Assembly (NCBI RefSeq): GCF_022919115.1
Contig: NZ_CP095072.1
Coordinates: forward strand, 3,472,001-3,536,000
Source: Gracilibacillus caseinilyticus
Lineage (GTDB): Bacteria > Bacillota > Bacilli > Bacillales > Amphibacillaceae
Direction of reading: 5' to 3'
Length of the DNA stretch: 64,000 nt
Shown: piece by piece, positions 46,057 to 58,166 of the stretch
Position numbering within the stretch: the stretch's first letter is position 1
Layout of the letters: each line of letters begins with the position of its first letter
Translations under genes and position numbers: made by a program
Notes under the pieces: model-generated
Seen by the model: only the letters and a program-made list of their open reading frames with translations
Database searches by the model: none
Told to the model about the DNA's origin: nothing

Positions 46057-46980
46057 TTAAAATATATTTTGTAAATTTGGCACAACTTGTTTCTTACGAG
46101 ACACTACGCCCTTTAAAGTAGCAGTCGAATCATCTAAGGTCACATCAAATGCTTCTGCTACTTTATCGCCAGCTTCACCCACTGTTAACACAACCGAATC
46201 GTTATTTAAAATGTCCGTAATTAAAAATACAAATAGCTTCAAGCCTTTGTCTGCTACTGTTTTTTCAATAACAGGCTCAATTTCGCTTCTCAATGAAAGG
46301 ACATCATTGATATCTACCGTGTTGACTTGAGCGATTTCTACTTTGTTACCATTCATATCGAATTCTTTTGCATCAAGACTAATTAATTCTTGGGGCGTCT
46401 TATCGCTGAGATCAGCACCAGCTTTTAACATGTCAAGACCATAGCTATCCGCATCTACACCAGCAATTTCAGCTAATTCTTTAGCAGCTGCAACATCCTG
46501 GTCCGTACATGTTGGAGATTTAAATAATAAAGAATCAGAAATAATAGCAGAAAGCATCAAGCCTGCAGTTTCTTTTTTGATCTCTACATTATGTTCTTTA
46601 TAGATTTTATTTAGAATAGTCGCTGTACAGCCAACTGGTTCCGCACGATAGTACAATGGATCATTTGTTTCAAAATTGGCAATACGGTGATGATCAATTA
46701 CTTCTAATACTTGAACACGATCAATATCTTCCGCACTTTGCTGACTTTCGTTATGGTCAACCAAAATTACCTGATCGACTTCATCAGACACGTTTTCCAC
46801 CATACGTGGTGCTGCTTGTTTAAAGTAGTCTAAAGCAAATTGTGTTTCCCCGTTCACTTCACCAAGTCGAACAGCTTCTACATCTTCCCCTAAAGCCGTC
46901 TTTAATTCGGCATAAGCAATTGCTGAACAGATCGTATCTGTATCCGGATTTTTGTGTCCAAAAATTAATGTGTTTGCCAT
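46057..46980 (-). CDS. ppaC: Manganese-dependent inorganic pyrophosphatase (family II)
   Basis: 307 residues, full length. DHH-family metal motifs are complete: [39 protein letters not shown] and [11 protein letters not shown]; the C-terminal domain has [10 protein letters not shown] (substrate-binding SRKKQ). It hydrolyses pyrophosphate to drive biosynthesis. AAGGAG precedes the ATG. Confidence 0.95.
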   Translation of the reverse strand: MANTLIFGHKNPDTDTICSAIAYAELKTALGEDVEAVRLGEVNGETQFALDYFKQAAPRMVENVSDEVDQVILVDHNESQQSAEDIDRVQVLEVIDHHRIANFETNDPLYYRAEPVGCTATILNKIYKEHNVEIKKETAGLMLSAIISDSLLFKSPTCTDQDVAAAKELAEIAGVDADSYGLDMLKAGADLSDKTPQELISLDAKEFDMNGNKVEIAQVNTVDINDVLSLRSEIEPVIEKTVADKGLKLFVFLITDILNNDSVVLTVGEAGDKVAEAFDVTLDDSTATLKGVVSRKKQVVPNLQNIF

Positions 46981-47055
46981 GTCTCATACTCCTTTATTTA
47001 CCATATATTTATATCCAACCCCATTATACAGGAATTGTTGCAAAAGAAAAATAAT

Positions 47056-48300
47056 TTACTTAATTTGTCCAGTACCATGTAACAAATATTTTGTAGAGGT
47101 TAAGGCTTCTAGTCCCATAGGCCCTCGGGCATGCAGTTTTTGAGTACTGATTCCTATTTCCGCACCAAAACCGAATTCAAATCCATCGGTAAATCTGGTG
47201 GAAGAATTATGGTAAACTGCAGCAGCATCAACTTGATTCATAAATGTCACAACATGTTCTTCATCTTCAGAAATAATCGATTCAGAATGACTGGTACCGT
47301 AATGATTAATATGCTCAATTGCTTCATCTAGCTTATCAACGACTTTGATTGCTACGATTTTATCTAAATATTCCGTACCATAATCTTCGTCCGTTACTGC
47401 AATTACATGATCAGCAGCCTGCTGTGTGAAACGATCCCCATGGATTTCCACATCCGCTTGCTGCAGAGATGTCACAAGATCTGTCATATACTTATCTGCC
47501 CAATTTCGATCGACCAAGATTGTTTCGATCGAATTGCAGACAGAAGGACGTTGAGTTTTGGCATTGATCGCGATCTCGATGGCCATATCCTTTTGTGCCG
47601 TTTCGTCGATAAACAGATGACAATTCCCTGCTCCTGTTTCAAGTACTGGAACAGAAGCGTTCGCAACGACAGTATCAATCAGTTTTTTGCCACCTCTAGG
47701 AATAAGCACGTGTAAATATTTATTGAGCTTAAACATTTCTGAAGCTGTTGCTCTGCTGGTATCCTCCACCAATTGAACAGCATCATTTGGTAATGCCGAT
47801 TGACGTAGAGCATCATGAATTACGTTGACTAGAGCTATGTTTGAATAAATAGCAGATGAGCTACCCCTTAACAAAACAGCATTTCCTGTTTTTAAACATA
47901 GGCTGGCTGCATCTACTGTCACATTTGGACGAGCTTCATAAATCATACCAACTACACCAATAGGAACACGCATTTTTTGAATGTTCAAACCATTTGGTCT
48001 TGACCATTCTTCTAAAATAGCTCCAACTGGATCGGCTAATTCTACTAATTGCAGCATCGCATCCGCCATTTCTTCTATTCGTTGTTCATTTAGGACAAGT
48101 CTGTCAATTAATGACTCATGCAGACCATTGCTGCGACCTTTTTCGATATCACGGTTATTCTCTTCCATAATGAATTCTTTCTGATTACGTAATTCTTCTG
48201 AGATGAGTCGTAGTGCTTCATTTTTTTGCGCTGTACTTGCGGATGCTAAGTCTGTTGTTGTCGCATGCACAAGTTGCGCTTTCTCTAATAAATCACTCAT
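47056..48300 (-). CDS. proA: Gamma-glutamyl phosphate reductase
   Basis: 414 residues of the aldehyde dehydrogenase family. The catalytic Cys lies in [17 protein letters not shown]; the N-terminal NAD(P) region is [20 protein letters not shown]. It reduces glutamyl phosphate to the semialdehyde for proline, which serves as an osmoprotectant in salt-tolerant bacilli. Overlaps proB by 8 bases and shares the T-box. Confidence 0.94.
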   Translation of the reverse strand: MSDLLEKAQLVHATTTDLASASTAQKNEALRLISEELRNQKEFIMEENNRDIEKGRSNGLHESLIDRLVLNEQRIEEMADAMLQLVELADPVGAILEEWSRPNGLNIQKMRVPIGVVGMIYEARPNVTVDAASLCLKTGNAVLLRGSSSAIYSNIALVNVIHDALRQSALPNDAVQLVEDTSRATASEMFKLNKYLHVLIPRGGKKLIDTVVANASVPVLETGAGNCHLFIDETAQKDMAIEIAINAKTQRPSVCNSIETILVDRNWADKYMTDLVTSLQQADVEIHGDRFTQQAADHVIAVTDEDYGTEYLDKIVAIKVVDKLDEAIEHINHYGTSHSESIISEDEEHVVTFMNQVDAAAVYHNSSTRFTDGFEFGFGAEIGISTQKLHARGPMGLEALTSTKYLLHGTGQIK

Positions 48301-49420
48301 AATTGTATGCCTCCTCTATCGATAATACGAGTCTGTCCCGATGAACAGCTTCCGGCCTGTTACTGGCCGATTGCTTCATAGCGACTTTACTCTGTTCTCC
48401 TTTAGATTGAATCAGTTCGGTTGCAGAATAGTTTACTTGCCCCTTCGCGATAATATGATCGTTATAGACAATATCTACAACATTACCGATCTCAAAGTCA
48501 CCTTCTACCCACTTGATTCCAGCTGGCAGCAGGCTTTTACCATGATGAAGGATCGCCTCACTTGCCCCTTGATCGACGTGCAATCTGCCAGAAACTTTAG
48601 AATGAAATGCGATCCATTGTTTTTGTTTGCGGTAACTGTTACTCAGTTCTTCGCCAATATACGTCCCATCTCCGTGTTCTTCCATTATCTGGATTAATTT
48701 ATCCTTTCCAGAACCTGTTCCGACAAACACTTTTACTCCTAGCGATAACGCGGTTTTGGCAGCAAGCAATTTCGATTTCATACCACCTGTTCCGACTTTC
48801 GATCCAGTTTCATGCTTCGTTTGTTGCAGAATCTCTGCCGTTAGCATTGGCAGTCGCTCATATTTATTAGCAGTTGGATCAGTTTTCGGGTTCTTATCAT
48901 ATAAGCCATTGATATCCGTCAGCATTATTAAGAAATCGGCATGCACAAGCCCACTTACCAAAGCAGATAACATGTCATTATCGCCAAAGGTTAATTCGTC
49001 GATCGCAACCGTATCATTCTCATTAATAACCGGAATCACATCTCGCTTTAACAGCTCCGTTAACGTCTGATACACATTACTGTATTGTAATTGATTTGAA
49101 AAAACATCCTTTGTTAACAGTAATTGAGCAGCAACCATATCATATTCTTTGAACGCATCGTTATATGCCTGGACGAGCAACCCTTGCCCCACTGCAGCAG
49201 CTGCTTGTTTTCCTGATACCGTTACTGGTCTCGACGGGTATCCTAAATCATAAAATCCGGCAGAGACCGCGCCAGACGAGATTAAGATGACTTCATAATG
49301 CTGTTTTTTCAATGCTGCGATGGCTGCTGTATGTTCTTTTAATTTCAACAAATCAAGTCCACCATTTTTATTGGTGAGGGAACTACTTCCTATTTTCACC
49401 ACAATCCGCTGTTTTGCCAT
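48293..49420 (-). CDS. proB: Glutamate 5-kinase
   Basis: 375 residues from the ATG 49420 ([20 protein letters not shown]); the upstream in-frame ATG lies inside the T-box region. The N-terminal amino-acid kinase domain (to about 255) has [17 protein letters not shown] and [15 protein letters not shown]-terminal PUA domain (about 275-365) follows. It starts proline synthesis and is normally inhibited by proline. Controlled by a proline T-box. Confidence 0.94.
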   Translation of the reverse strand: MAKQRIVVKIGSSSLTNKNGGLDLLKLKEHTAAIAALKKQHYEVILISSGAVSAGFYDLGYPSRPVTVSGKQAAAAVGQGLLVQAYNDAFKEYDMVAAQLLLTKDVFSNQLQYSNVYQTLTELLKRDVIPVINENDTVAIDELTFGDNDMLSALVSGLVHADFLIMLTDINGLYDKNPKTDPTANKYERLPMLTAEILQQTKHETGSKVGTGGMKSKLLAAKTALSLGVKVFVGTGSGKDKLIQIMEEHGDGTYIGEELSNSYRKQKQWIAFHSKVSGRLHVDQGASEAILHHGKSLLPAGIKWVEGDFEIGNVVDIVYNDHIIAKGQVNYSATELIQSKGEQSKVAMKQSASNRPEAVHRDRLVLSIEEAYNYE

Positions 49421-49464
49421 AACTTCCACGCCTTCATTTGAAATAGTCAAATCTGCATCATACC

Positions 49465-49690
49465 AAACAAAAAACTCCCCCATCCCTTATCAAAAAGGAC
49501 GAAAGAGCTTTCCCGCGGTACCACCTTTATTTGATCATACATTTGGTATGATCCTCTCAACTCTTTAACGCAGAGTAACGTTTAAGTTTATCCTTAACAG
49601 TTCCTAGAGTAGGTTCATCAGGATAGTGGATGATGGAATCTCTCAGCCAATGAATTCCATTCTCTTCTCATCATATCACTCACTACTGGC
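49465..49690 (-). ncRNA. Proline T-box leader of proBA
   Basis: GGTGGTACCGCGGG at 49512-49525 is the T-box sequence. Stem I has AGTA near its base and GAA then CCT then A; the specifier is CCT (49611-49613, Pro). A terminator with wobble pairs, CTCTTTCGTCC / GGGATGGGGGAG plus TTTTTT (about 49465-49510), follows. Uncharged tRNA-Pro should allow read-through into proBA. Confidence 0.92.
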
Positions 49691-49761
49691 TCTAGTCATA
49701 ACTTTTTATTTATTCTAATGTTATTATAGTGAATAGCTTTGTAAATCTCAAGTGTTATTGC

Positions 49762-50841
49762 CTATTTATAACTAACTTTTGTCGTCCAATTAAAAATGTC
49801 ATCTTCCGTTCCATACTGAATACCGGTTAAGGTTTCATATAAACGCTTCGCAATAGGACCAGTTTTACTTTCATTGATAACCATTTGGTGACCTTCCCAA
49901 GCAAGCTCACCAATCGGTGAAATAACAGCTGCCGTACCGGAACCGAACGCTTCTTCTAATGCACCATCCTGGTAATGCTGATATAGTTCTTCCATTGTAA
50001 TTTTTCGTTCTGTTACAGGAAGATCCCAGTGTTTCAACATTTGGATTACGGAATTTCTAGTGACACCCTCTAAGATACTTCCGTTCAGTTCAGGTGTGAC
50101 AATTTCACCATTTATTTTAAAGAAGACATTCATACTTCCGACTTCTTCAATGTATTTTTTCTCTACACCATCTAACCATAAAACTTGAGCATATCCTTCT
50201 TTTGAAACAATTTCCTGAGCTTTCAAGCTGGAAGCATAGTTTCCTGCCGTTTTCGCTTCTCCTGTTCCACCTTGTACAGCACGAACAAATTGATTTTCGA
50301 CAGCAATTTTTACTGGGTTAATCCCTGCTTCATAATAAGCACCAACTGGTGAAAGAATGACAATAAATTGGTAGGTAGCAGATGGTGACACACCTAAATA
50401 TGGTTCTGTTGAAATCACGAACGGTCGGATATATAGAGATGTACCTGGTGCATCCGGTACCCATTCCTGATCAATATGTACAAGATGTTTAATCGCATCG
50501 ATAGCAAATTCTTCATCGATCTGTGGAATACATAATCTATCGTTCGAGCGATTCAAACGTTCCATATTTTTATCCGGTCGGAATAATTGGATGTTATCAC
50601 GTTTCGTACGATATGCTTTTAACCCTTCAAAAACAGTCTGACCATAATGAAAAACAATCGCTGCAGGATCAAGCGTTAGTGGCTGATATGGTACAATTCT
50701 CGGATTATGCCATCCACGGTCTGGATTATAATCTTGGATAAACATGTGATCTGTAAAATATTTGCCAAAAGAAAGCTGATCAGATTGTGGTTTTTCTTTT
50801 GGATTTTCATTCTTGATATAAGTTATCGTATACTCTGACAT
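49762..50841 (-). CDS. ilvE: Branched-chain amino acid aminotransferase
   Basis: About 359 residues from the ATG 50841 (MSEYTITYIKNENPKEK), with AAGGAG. Fold-type IV PLP enzyme of the class I/II BCAT2 type: FHYGQTVFEGLKAYR, GTGEAKTAGNYASSLKAQ (PLP lysine region) and GVTRNSVIQM. It interconverts leucine, isoleucine and valine with their keto acids. Monocistronic. Confidence 0.93.
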   Translation of the reverse strand: MSEYTITYIKNENPKEKPQSDQLSFGKYFTDHMFIQDYNPDRGWHNPRIVPYQPLTLDPAAIVFHYGQTVFEGLKAYRTKRDNIQLFRPDKNMERLNRSNDRLCIPQIDEEFAIDAIKHLVHIDQEWVPDAPGTSLYIRPFVISTEPYLGVSPSATYQFIVILSPVGAYYEAGINPVKIAVENQFVRAVQGGTGEAKTAGNYASSLKAQEIVSKEGYAQVLWLDGVEKKYIEEVGSMNVFFKINGEIVTPELNGSILEGVTRNSVIQMLKHWDLPVTERKITMEELYQHYQDGALEEAFGSGTAAVISPIGELAWEGHQMVINESKTGPIAKRLYETLTGIQYGTEDDIFNWTTKVSYK

Positions 50842-50979
50842 AAAAAAAGACTCCTTATTTGTATGAATTCGATCATTTTTCGGCAAAATAACCTATAACT
50901 TTTATTTTATTACTAAACAAGTAAAGATGACAACCTTTTTATTCTGACAATTCGCAATCAATTAAAGGAGAAATACATC

Positions 50980-51711
50980 ATGGATGAAGCACGATCTGCA
51001 CGATTCGAAGCTGCTTTTAATCAAATACACGATAAATTGTGTGATTACGCACAAGAACAGAACAACCATTCATCATTCACAGAAGTCTTGACCAAAGCCA
51101 AATACCACCATGCTGTTATTGAACAATATTATCATATACTAAAGCAATGCAGTAAATTAAGAAATGCCATGGTCCATCGAAAAATCAAAGAAGATTTTTA
51201 CATAGCTGAGCCGCACGAACAAGTAGTAAAAGAAATAGAGCAGCTTGCAGCGATACTGACAGAGCCGCCATTAGCCGTCACAATCGCGTCAAAACCAGTA
51301 GAATTTTTTGAACTGAAGTCAACTGTTCCCAAATTATTCGACTGTTTACAGGAAAAAGGCTACTCACAATATCCCATTTATCAGGAGAATAAATTTGTTG
51401 GCTTGTTAACAGACGGTGAAATTGCAAATACTGTTATCCGACATATGGATCAGCTGCCAGAAGATAAGGAACAGACTATCGGCGATTTATTTGAAATCAC
51501 GAAAGAAGAAAATGTCGCGATCGTAGGTAGTGATGCTACTGTAATGGATGTCGAAGTACTATTTCAAGCTCATTTACAAAAAGGGATTAAATTAGAAGCG
51601 ATTCTTCTTACCGAAACAGGTTCTGCTGCAGAATTACCAGTCGGGATCATCTCTTCCTGGGACCTTATCCGTTTGCGAACGTACGATTTTCCTTTATTGC
51701 GTCATACGTAA
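50980..51711 (+). CDS. CBS-domain protein with a HEPN-like N-terminal region
   Basis: 243 residues. The N-terminal helical half (about 1-90) has LRNAMVHRKIKEDFYI, which recalls HEPN-type helical domains. The C-terminal half (about 100-240) is a CBS pair (YSQYPIYQENKFVGLLTDGE, and LPVGIISSWDLIRLRTYD). CBS pairs bind adenosine nucleotides. AAAGGAG precedes the ATG. Function unknown; the HEPN link is inference. Confidence 0.75.
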   Translation: MDEARSARFEAAFNQIHDKLCDYAQEQNNHSSFTEVLTKAKYHHAVIEQYYHILKQCSKLRNAMVHRKIKEDFYIAEPHEQVVKEIEQLAAILTEPPLAVTIASKPVEFFELKSTVPKLFDCLQEKGYSQYPIYQENKFVGLLTDGEIANTVIRHMDQLPEDKEQTIGDLFEITKEENVAIVGSDATVMDVEVLFQAHLQKGIKLEAILLTETGSAAELPVGIISSWDLIRLRTYDFPLLRHT

Positions 51712-51730
51712 TGTACTAACTTCCAATTCC

Positions 51731-51875
51731 TTTGTAGAGTCCAAACATTAGCGTAGGCCAACCACGTAGACTCCCGCAGGACGCGAAGTGGTTGGCCGGA
51801 GCGGTATCCTAGCACATTAAATATTTCAAAATAAGCACAAAGCTAGTTAACATAATCTGTATTATGTCGACTAGC
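51731..51875 (+). repeat. Palindromic intergenic repeat, copy G (left-truncated)
   Basis: About 145 bp, matching only the right third of the long form: GCGTAGGCCAACCACGTAG, GACGCGAAGTGGTTGGCC and GGAGCGGTATCCTAGCAC. The left end is missing. The right end ACATAATCTGTATTATG is fused to its own mirror image, so 51842-51875 is a palindrome (GCTAGTTAACATAAT / ATTATGTCGACTAGC). Between convergent CBS-protein and gltD genes. Confidence 0.8.
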
Positions 51876-51941
51876 TATTTACTTCAGTCACTAGCTACGT
51901 TTATTTATTAGTTTTCTTCATTCCTCTTTCTTATAATAGGA

Positions 51942-51968
51942 AAAGTCCCGACTTTACCGGGACTTTTC
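51942..51968 (-). terminator. Terminator of gltBD
   Basis: AAAAGTCCCG / CGGGACTTTT perfect stem, 5 bases past the gltD stop; T tract on the minus strand. Confidence 0.88.
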
Positions 51969-51972
51969 TTCG

Positions 51973-53469
51973 CTACATATTCGCTACTGACGGCAATGCT
52001 GTGTCGCCCATTAAATATTGGTCTACCTGATAGGCTACTTCTCTACCTTCGTTAATAGCCCATACGATAAGACTTTGACCACGTCGAGCGTCACCTGCTG
52101 CAAATACATGTTCCACATTCGTACGGAAATCACCGTATTCTGCGCTGACACGATTGCGTTCTGTTTCTACATCAAATGCTTTCAACACTGGCTGCTCAGC
52201 CCCTTCAAAACCGATCGCGATTAAGACTAATTGAGCTGGCCATACTTTCTCCGTTCCAGGAATTTCTTCAAATACGAACATGCCTTTTTCGTCGCGAGTT
52301 TTCTTCATTTCAACTGTGTGAAGTTCTTTTAGCTTGCCATTCTCATCTGTAACAAATTTCTTTGTTTGGATGGAATATTGGCGAATATCTTCACCGAATT
52401 TTTCTCTCGCTTCTTTATGTGCGTATTCTAGACTGAAGACCTGTGGATATGCTGGCCATTGATTATCATCATTACGTTTAATCGGTAGTTGAGGGTGTTT
52501 ACCAAATTGTGCGATACTTTTCGCACCTTGACGAAGTGCTGTTGCGATACAGTCGGCACCAGTATCCCCGCCACCAATAACAATGACATCTTTACCATCA
52601 GCATCCAATTCTTCTTCTACTTCGACGGAATCATCTAAAATACTTTCCGTCGCTCTTGTTAAATAATCCATTGCAAAACGTACACCTTTACCCTCACGGC
52701 CTTCTAACGGAAGGTCACGGTGTTTTTGAGCACCCGTACACAGAATTACAGAATCATATTTTTCTTTAATTTCTTCAGCAGAAATATCTTTTCCTACTTC
52801 CGTATTTAACTCGAAGGTCACACCTTCTTCACGAAGTAATTGTACACGACGTTCCACAACTTCTTTATCTAATTTCATGTTAGGAATACCGTACGTAAGC
52901 AATCCGCCAGCTCGATCTGAGCGTTCGTAAACTGTAACCTCATGTCCTGCCTGATTTAATTGATCGGCAGCAGCCATTCCAGCTGGTCCAGAACCGACAA
53001 TTGCAATGGTTTTACCAGTGCGATGTTCTGGTACACGTGGTGTTATCCAACCTTCTTCAAAACCTTTATCGATAATTTTTTGCTCGATATTTTTGATCGT
53101 CACAGCTGGATCATTAATTGCCACGGTACAAGAACCTTCACATGGTGCAGGACATACTCTTCCCGTAAATTCAGGAAAATTATTTGTTTTCATTAAACGA
53201 TCTAAGGCCTCTCTCCATTTCCCCTTGTACACCAAGTCATTCCACTCGGGAATTAAGTTGTAGACAGGGCAGCCTGAAGTTGCCCCATCTATATCCATCC
53301 CGATATGACAGAATGGTGTACCACAGTCCATACAACGTGCTCCTTGTGTTTTTGCCACTTCATCTGAGAAAGGAGCAGAGTATTCTTTCCAATCATGAAT
53401 TCTTTCCGCAGGATTACGTTCATTTGCTGATTGTCTTTCTATTTCCATAAAACCTGTTGCTTTCCCCAT
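51973..53469 (-). CDS. gltD: Glutamate synthase small subunit (NADPH)
   Basis: 498 residues. The N-terminal iron-sulfur region is CMDCGTPFCH (about 45) and CPVYNLIPEWN; FAD binding is GSGPAGMAAADQLNQ (about 150); NADPH binding is VIGGGDTGADCIATA (about 290). It feeds electrons to GltB for glutamate synthesis from glutamine and 2-oxoglutarate. It follows gltB by 16 bases in one operon and has an AAAGGAGAC site. Confidence 0.95.
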   Translation of the reverse strand: MGKATGFMEIERQSANERNPAERIHDWKEYSAPFSDEVAKTQGARCMDCGTPFCHIGMDIDGATSGCPVYNLIPEWNDLVYKGKWREALDRLMKTNNFPEFTGRVCPAPCEGSCTVAINDPAVTIKNIEQKIIDKGFEEGWITPRVPEHRTGKTIAIVGSGPAGMAAADQLNQAGHEVTVYERSDRAGGLLTYGIPNMKLDKEVVERRVQLLREEGVTFELNTEVGKDISAEEIKEKYDSVILCTGAQKHRDLPLEGREGKGVRFAMDYLTRATESILDDSVEVEEELDADGKDVIVIGGGDTGADCIATALRQGAKSIAQFGKHPQLPIKRNDDNQWPAYPQVFSLEYAHKEAREKFGEDIRQYSIQTKKFVTDENGKLKELHTVEMKKTRDEKGMFVFEEIPGTEKVWPAQLVLIAIGFEGAEQPVLKAFDVETERNRVSAEYGDFRTNVEHVFAAGDARRGQSLIVWAINEGREVAYQVDQYLMGDTALPSVANM

Positions 53470-53485
53470 ATCATCTGTCTCCTTT

Positions 53486-56400
53486 CTATTTGGTCAGAAC
53501 TTCTTCCTGATTTAGTGTAACTGTCATTTTGTCATCTTTCTTAGCCATAAACGCTTCGTAACGAGCATCGTCATCTGATAATCCTTGAGATGCGAACCAA
53601 TCAATCTGACGTAACATTAACTTGTAATCAGTTGGAATTACTTTAACAATTTTGCTTAGCTCTGCATCCCAATTCTGTAATGTTACAGCAGCTTTATCAC
53701 TGTTCGTATACTCATAATGGTTAGTAATCATTTCTTTTAATTCTGCTATTTCTAGTTCATCTGAAACCTCTTCAAATTGGACCAATTCATCGTTACACAG
53801 GTGTTTAAACTGATCCATATTGTCAGGTTTCACATAAGCTACTCCGCCTGACATACCTGCTGCAAAGTTTTTGCCGACATTACCTAGTATAACAACACGG
53901 CCACCAGTCATATATTCACATCCGTGATCCCCTACGCCTTCTACAACGATTTTTGCTCCACTATTTCGGACAGCAAAACGTTCGCCAGCATATCCTTGGA
54001 TATAAGCTTCACCACTTGTAGCGCCGTAGAATGATACGTTACCAGCAATAACATTATTACCTGGATCAATGGTTGTTTTATCAGAAACACGAACAATTAC
54101 TTTACCACCAGATAAACCTTTACCTACATAATCATTCGCGTCGCCTGTTACCGTCATCGTCATTCCGGATGGCGTAAATGCACCGAAACTTTGACCTGCT
54201 GATCCTGTAAAGTGAAGGTTGATCGTGTCAGCTGGTAAACCTTGTTCACCATATTTTTTAGAAATTTCACTACCGACAATCGTACCTACAACTCGATCAG
54301 TATTTTTGATCGGATAGGATGCTTCAACCTTTTCACCTGTCTCGATGGCATCTTTAACAGCCGGCAAAATATATTTTAAATCAAGTGATTCATCTAGTTT
54401 GTGATCTTGTTTGGTTGTATTAATACGAGTTCCTTCAGGCTGATACAACAATGTTGATAAATCCAGATGCTGAGCCTTCCAGTGTGACTTCGCACGTTCT
54501 GATACTTCTAATACATCCGTTCTGCCAACCATTTCGTCAATAGTGCGGAATCCTAATTCTGCCATAATTTCTCGTACTTCATTGGCGATAAACGTCATAT
54601 AATTAACTACATGATCCGGATCACCTGTGAACTTCTTACGTAATTCAGGGTTCTGTGTCGCTACCCCTACCGGACATGTATCTTTTTGACATACACGCAT
54701 CATGACACAACCAACTGCAACTAATGGCGCTGTTGCAAAGCCATATTCTTCTGCACCTAATAATGCTGCCATTACGACATCTCTACCTGTTAATAGCTTA
54801 CCGTCTGTTTCTAATATGACACGGTCACGCAAATTGTTAAGCATCAAGGTTTGATGTGCTTCTGCTAGGCCTAATTCCCATGGTAGACCCGCATGTTTGA
54901 TACTAGTTTTAGGAGATGCACCTGTACCACCATCATAACCGACAACTGAAATAACATCTGCATTTCCTTTTGCAACACCTGCAGCAATGGTACCAACACC
55001 TGATTTCGCAACAAGTTTCACACTAATTCTTGCATCACGATTAGCATTTTTTAAGTCGTGGATTAATTGTGATAAATCCTCAATTGAATAAATATCATGG
55101 TGTGGCGGCGGTGAAATCAAGTCAACACCTGGAGTGGAACCACGCACGTCTGCTACCCATGGGTATACTTTCATACCTGGTAATTGACCACCTTCACCTG
55201 GCTTCGCACCTTGGGCCATCTTAATCTGCAATTCTTTCGCATTTACAAGGTAATGACTCTTCGCACCAAAACGCCCAGATGCAACCTGTTTGATCGCACT
55301 GGAGCGTAAGTCACCATTTTCATCTCTAGTAAATCGGTCAGGGTCTTCGCCACCTTCACCACTATTACTTTTACCGCCAATGCGGTTCATGGCTATTGCT
55401 AATGCTTCGTGTGCTTCTTTACTAATGGAACCGAATGACATGGCTCCTGTTTTGAATCGTTTGAAGATCGATTCTATTGATTCTACTTCTTCAATCGGAA
55501 TCGCATTTGATTGCTTAAAGCTGAATAAATGTCGTAGTGAGCCTATATTCCCATCATTTGCTGCTTTGGAGAATTTCTTAAATAAGCTGTAATCACCGCG
55601 TCGACAAGCCCATTGCAAGGTATAAATGGTCGTAGGGTTAAATGCATGATGTTCCCCTACTTTACGCCATTGGAAATCACTTCCTGGTTCTAATGATTCC
55701 TCGATCGCTTCTTTATATCCTTCCTTGTGGCGTTTCTCCGTTTCTTCTTGAATAACTGATAAACCGATACCGTCAATTTGTGAAGCAGTTCCAGTAAAAT
55801 GATCCGCAATTACTTGCTTACTGATACCGACTGCTTCAAAAATTTGCGCACCTCTATAACTTTGTACCGTTGAGATACCGATTTTTGACATAACCTTGAT
55901 AATACCTTCTGTAGCAACACTAATATACTTGACTTGTACGTCTGCAAGCGTCAGGTTCATACGGTTATTTAAAATCGATTCATAATACGTTTGATACACA
56001 AGGTATGGATGAATTGCATCAACCCCATATCCTAGCATTGTAGCAAAATGATGCACTTCTCGTGCTTCACCGGATTGTGCGATAATGCTTGCTCGTGTAC
56101 GGATACCCTCACGTACTAAATATTGGTGTAAACCACTTACCGCTAACAAGACTGGAATGGCTTTCTTGTTTGCATCCATGTTTTTGTCACTAAGAATAAG
56201 GATATTGCTTCCAGATTCAATCGCAGTTTTTGCTTGTGCAAACACATCTTCTAAAGCTTCTTCCATATTATTTGTAAATAATGTTTCAATAACCGTTGAT
56301 TTAAAATAATCAATTTGATTATTTTCTAATTTATCAAGCTGTGTGTTCGATAAAATCGGAGAATCCAAACGAATTCTGCTATTTTTCGTTTTTGCAGGGT

Positions 56401-58039
56401 GCAGGATATCTCCTTCGCCACCGATCCAGGTCAGCATGGAGGTAACCAATTGCTCACGATATGCATCTATCGGTGGATTCGTAACCTGTGCAAATAATTG
56501 TTTGAAATAATTAAACAAGCTTTGCGGACGTTGTGATAAAACCGCTAACGGCATATCATTACCCATTGCTCCGATCGGGTCTTTTCCTTCTTCTACAAGC
56601 GGAATCAGATATTTTTCTACATCTTCCGTTGTGTAACCAAATGCCTTTTGTTTCTGAATAAGTTGCGGGTCAATATAGTCGTCATTTTCAGCATCTACTT
56701 CTAACCTTACAATTTGTTCATCCAGCCATTCACCGTATGGTTGAGTACTCGCGATCTCTTCTTTAATTTCTTTGTCGGAAATAATGCGTCCTTCTTCTAT
56801 ATCTACCAGAAGCATTTTCCCTGGACTTAAACGCTCTTTTAACAGTACATTTTCCTCTTCATAGTCGATAACACCAACCTCTGAAGAATAAATGATATAG
56901 TCATCTTTTGTTACATAGTAACGAGCTGGACGTAAACCATTACGGTCTAGAATCGCACCGATTTGTTTTCCATTTGTAAACGTAATGGAAGTAGGCCCAT
57001 CCCATGGCTCCATCATCATACTGTGATACTGATAGAAGGCACGTTTTTTCTCCTCCATGTTTGCATTCTTATCCCACGGTTCCGGAATAAGCATCATCGC
57101 TGCATGTGCAGGCTTACGTCCTGCAAGTGTGAAGAATTCCAATGCGTTATCTAATGTAGCAGAGTCACTTCCGCCACCATTGATAATTGGCAGAATTTTG
57201 TCTAAATCATCGCCAAATGCTTCAGAAACAAACTGTTGTTCACGAGCACGCATCCAGTTCACGTTTCCACGCATTGTATTAATTTCCCCGTTATGAATTA
57301 AATAACGGTTCGGGTGTGCTCTTTCCCATGATGGGAATGTATTCGTACTGAAACGAGAGTGTACGAGAGAAAAAGCAGACACAAACGCTTCATCTTGTAA
57401 ATCAAGATAAAATTTATCTACCTGGTCAGGTGTTAATAATCCTTTGTATACAATTGTGCGGTTCGATAAACTTGGGAAATAGAAGCGAATTCCTTGTTCA
57501 TTTGCCCAGTTTTCCGCTTGTTTTCTAATAATATATAATTTCCGTTCGAACGCTAAATCATCATCTAATTGGTCATTCGCTTCAATAAATACCTGAAGAA
57601 CGTTCGGTAATGTTTCAATTGCTCCTTTACCAATATGTGTCGGATCGACAGGTACATCACGCCAACCAATTAATTTCTGACCTTCTTGTTCGATCAATCC
57701 ATTAATTTTGTTTATTGCATCTTTGTTTTCATTCTCATCTTGAGATAAGAACAACATTCCAACTCCATAGCGTCCAACAGCTGGCAGTTGAAAGTCTTTG
57801 CATTCTCTTCTAAAATAACTATCAGGGATCTGTACCATTAGTCCAGAACCATCACCTGTCAGTGGGTCTGCTCCCTGTCCACCACGGTGTTCTAGTTTAC
57901 ATAACATGTCAAGACCTTTTTTTACAATTTCGTGTGTTTGCTTCCCTTTTATATGTGCATATAAGCCAATACCACAAGCGTCGTGTTCATAATCGGGATG
58001 ATACAACCCTTGAGCTTCAGGCAAGTCACGATATGTCAT
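53486..58039 (-). CDS. gltB: Glutamate synthase large subunit
   Basis: About 1517 residues from the ATG 58039 ([20 protein letters not shown]), with GGGGGCG upstream. A short propeptide precedes the glutaminase Cys at about residue 22 ([10 protein letters not shown]), followed by the Ntn amidotransferase domain, a central domain and the FMN synthase domain ([28 protein letters not shown]). The 3Fe-4S cluster is [18 protein letters not shown], and the C-terminal GxG repeat beta-helix follows. B. subtilis calls this gene gltA. Controlled by divergent gltC. Confidence 0.95.
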   Translation of the reverse strand: MTYRDLPEAQGLYHPDYEHDACGIGLYAHIKGKQTHEIVKKGLDMLCKLEHRGGQGADPLTGDGSGLMVQIPDSYFRRECKDFQLPAVGRYGVGMLFLSQDENENKDAINKINGLIEQEGQKLIGWRDVPVDPTHIGKGAIETLPNVLQVFIEANDQLDDDLAFERKLYIIRKQAENWANEQGIRFYFPSLSNRTIVYKGLLTPDQVDKFYLDLQDEAFVSAFSLVHSRFSTNTFPSWERAHPNRYLIHNGEINTMRGNVNWMRAREQQFVSEAFGDDLDKILPIINGGGSDSATLDNALEFFTLAGRKPAHAAMMLIPEPWDKNANMEEKKRAFYQYHSMMMEPWDGPTSITFTNGKQIGAILDRNGLRPARYYVTKDDYIIYSSEVGVIDYEEENVLLKERLSPGKMLLVDIEEGRIISDKEIKEEIASTQPYGEWLDEQIVRLEVDAENDDYIDPQLIQKQKAFGYTTEDVEKYLIPLVEEGKDPIGAMGNDMPLAVLSQRPQSLFNYFKQLFAQVTNPPIDAYREQLVTSMLTWIGGEGDILHPAKTKNSRIRLDSPILSNTQLDKLENNQIDYFKSTVIETLFTNNMEEALEDVFAQAKTAIESGSNILILSDKNMDANKKAIPVLLAVSGLHQYLVREGIRTRASIIAQSGEAREVHHFATMLGYGVDAIHPYLVYQTYYESILNNRMNLTLADVQVKYISVATEGIIKVMSKIGISTVQSYRGAQIFEAVGISKQVIADHFTGTASQIDGIGLSVIQEETEKRHKEGYKEAIEESLEPGSDFQWRKVGEHHAFNPTTIYTLQWACRRGDYSLFKKFSKAANDGNIGSLRHLFSFKQSNAIPIEEVESIESIFKRFKTGAMSFGSISKEAHEALAIAMNRIGGKSNSGEGGEDPDRFTRDENGDLRSSAIKQVASGRFGAKSHYLVNAKELQIKMAQGAKPGEGGQLPGMKVYPWVADVRGSTPGVDLISPPPHHDIYSIEDLSQLIHDLKNANRDARISVKLVAKSGVGTIAAGVAKGNADVISVVGYDGGTGASPKTSIKHAGLPWELGLAEAHQTLMLNNLRDRVILETDGKLLTGRDVVMAALLGAEEYGFATAPLVAVGCVMMRVCQKDTCPVGVATQNPELRKKFTGDPDHVVNYMTFIANEVREIMAELGFRTIDEMVGRTDVLEVSERAKSHWKAQHLDLSTLLYQPEGTRINTTKQDHKLDESLDLKYILPAVKDAIETGEKVEASYPIKNTDRVVGTIVGSEISKKYGEQGLPADTINLHFTGSAGQSFGAFTPSGMTMTVTGDANDYVGKGLSGGKVIVRVSDKTTIDPGNNVIAGNVSFYGATSGEAYIQGYAGERFAVRNSGAKIVVEGVGDHGCEYMTGGRVVILGNVGKNFAAGMSGGVAYVKPDNMDQFKHLCNDELVQFEEVSDELEIAELKEMITNHYEYTNSDKAAVTLQNWDAELSKIVKVIPTDYKLMLRQIDWFASQGLSDDDARYEAFMAKKDDKMTVTLNQEEVLTK

Positions 58040-58082
58040 ATGTGTCGCCCCCATTCAATATACTTTTAAGGTGTCTATTTAT

Positions 58083-58111
58083 ATTGTAAGTTTTCTTATC
58101 AATCTAAACAA
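58083..58111 (-). promoter_or_regulatory. gltB promoter
   Basis: On the minus strand TTGTTT (-35, 58106-58111) and TACAAT (-10, 58083-58088) are 17 bases apart, 44 bases upstream of the gltB start. Confidence 0.55.
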
Positions 58112-58128
58112 TATATAATATATATATG

Positions 58129-58145
58129 ATCGTTCTAATATTGAT
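58129..58145 (+). promoter_or_regulatory. Candidate GltC operator (LysR-type dyad)
   Basis: ATCGTTCTAATATTGAT is an ATC-N11-GAT inverted repeat between gltB and gltC, placed just upstream of the gltB -35 element. The position suits a LysR-type activator of gltBD. Confidence 0.45.
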
Positions 58146-58166
58146 ATATATCACGAGGTGAAAAAT

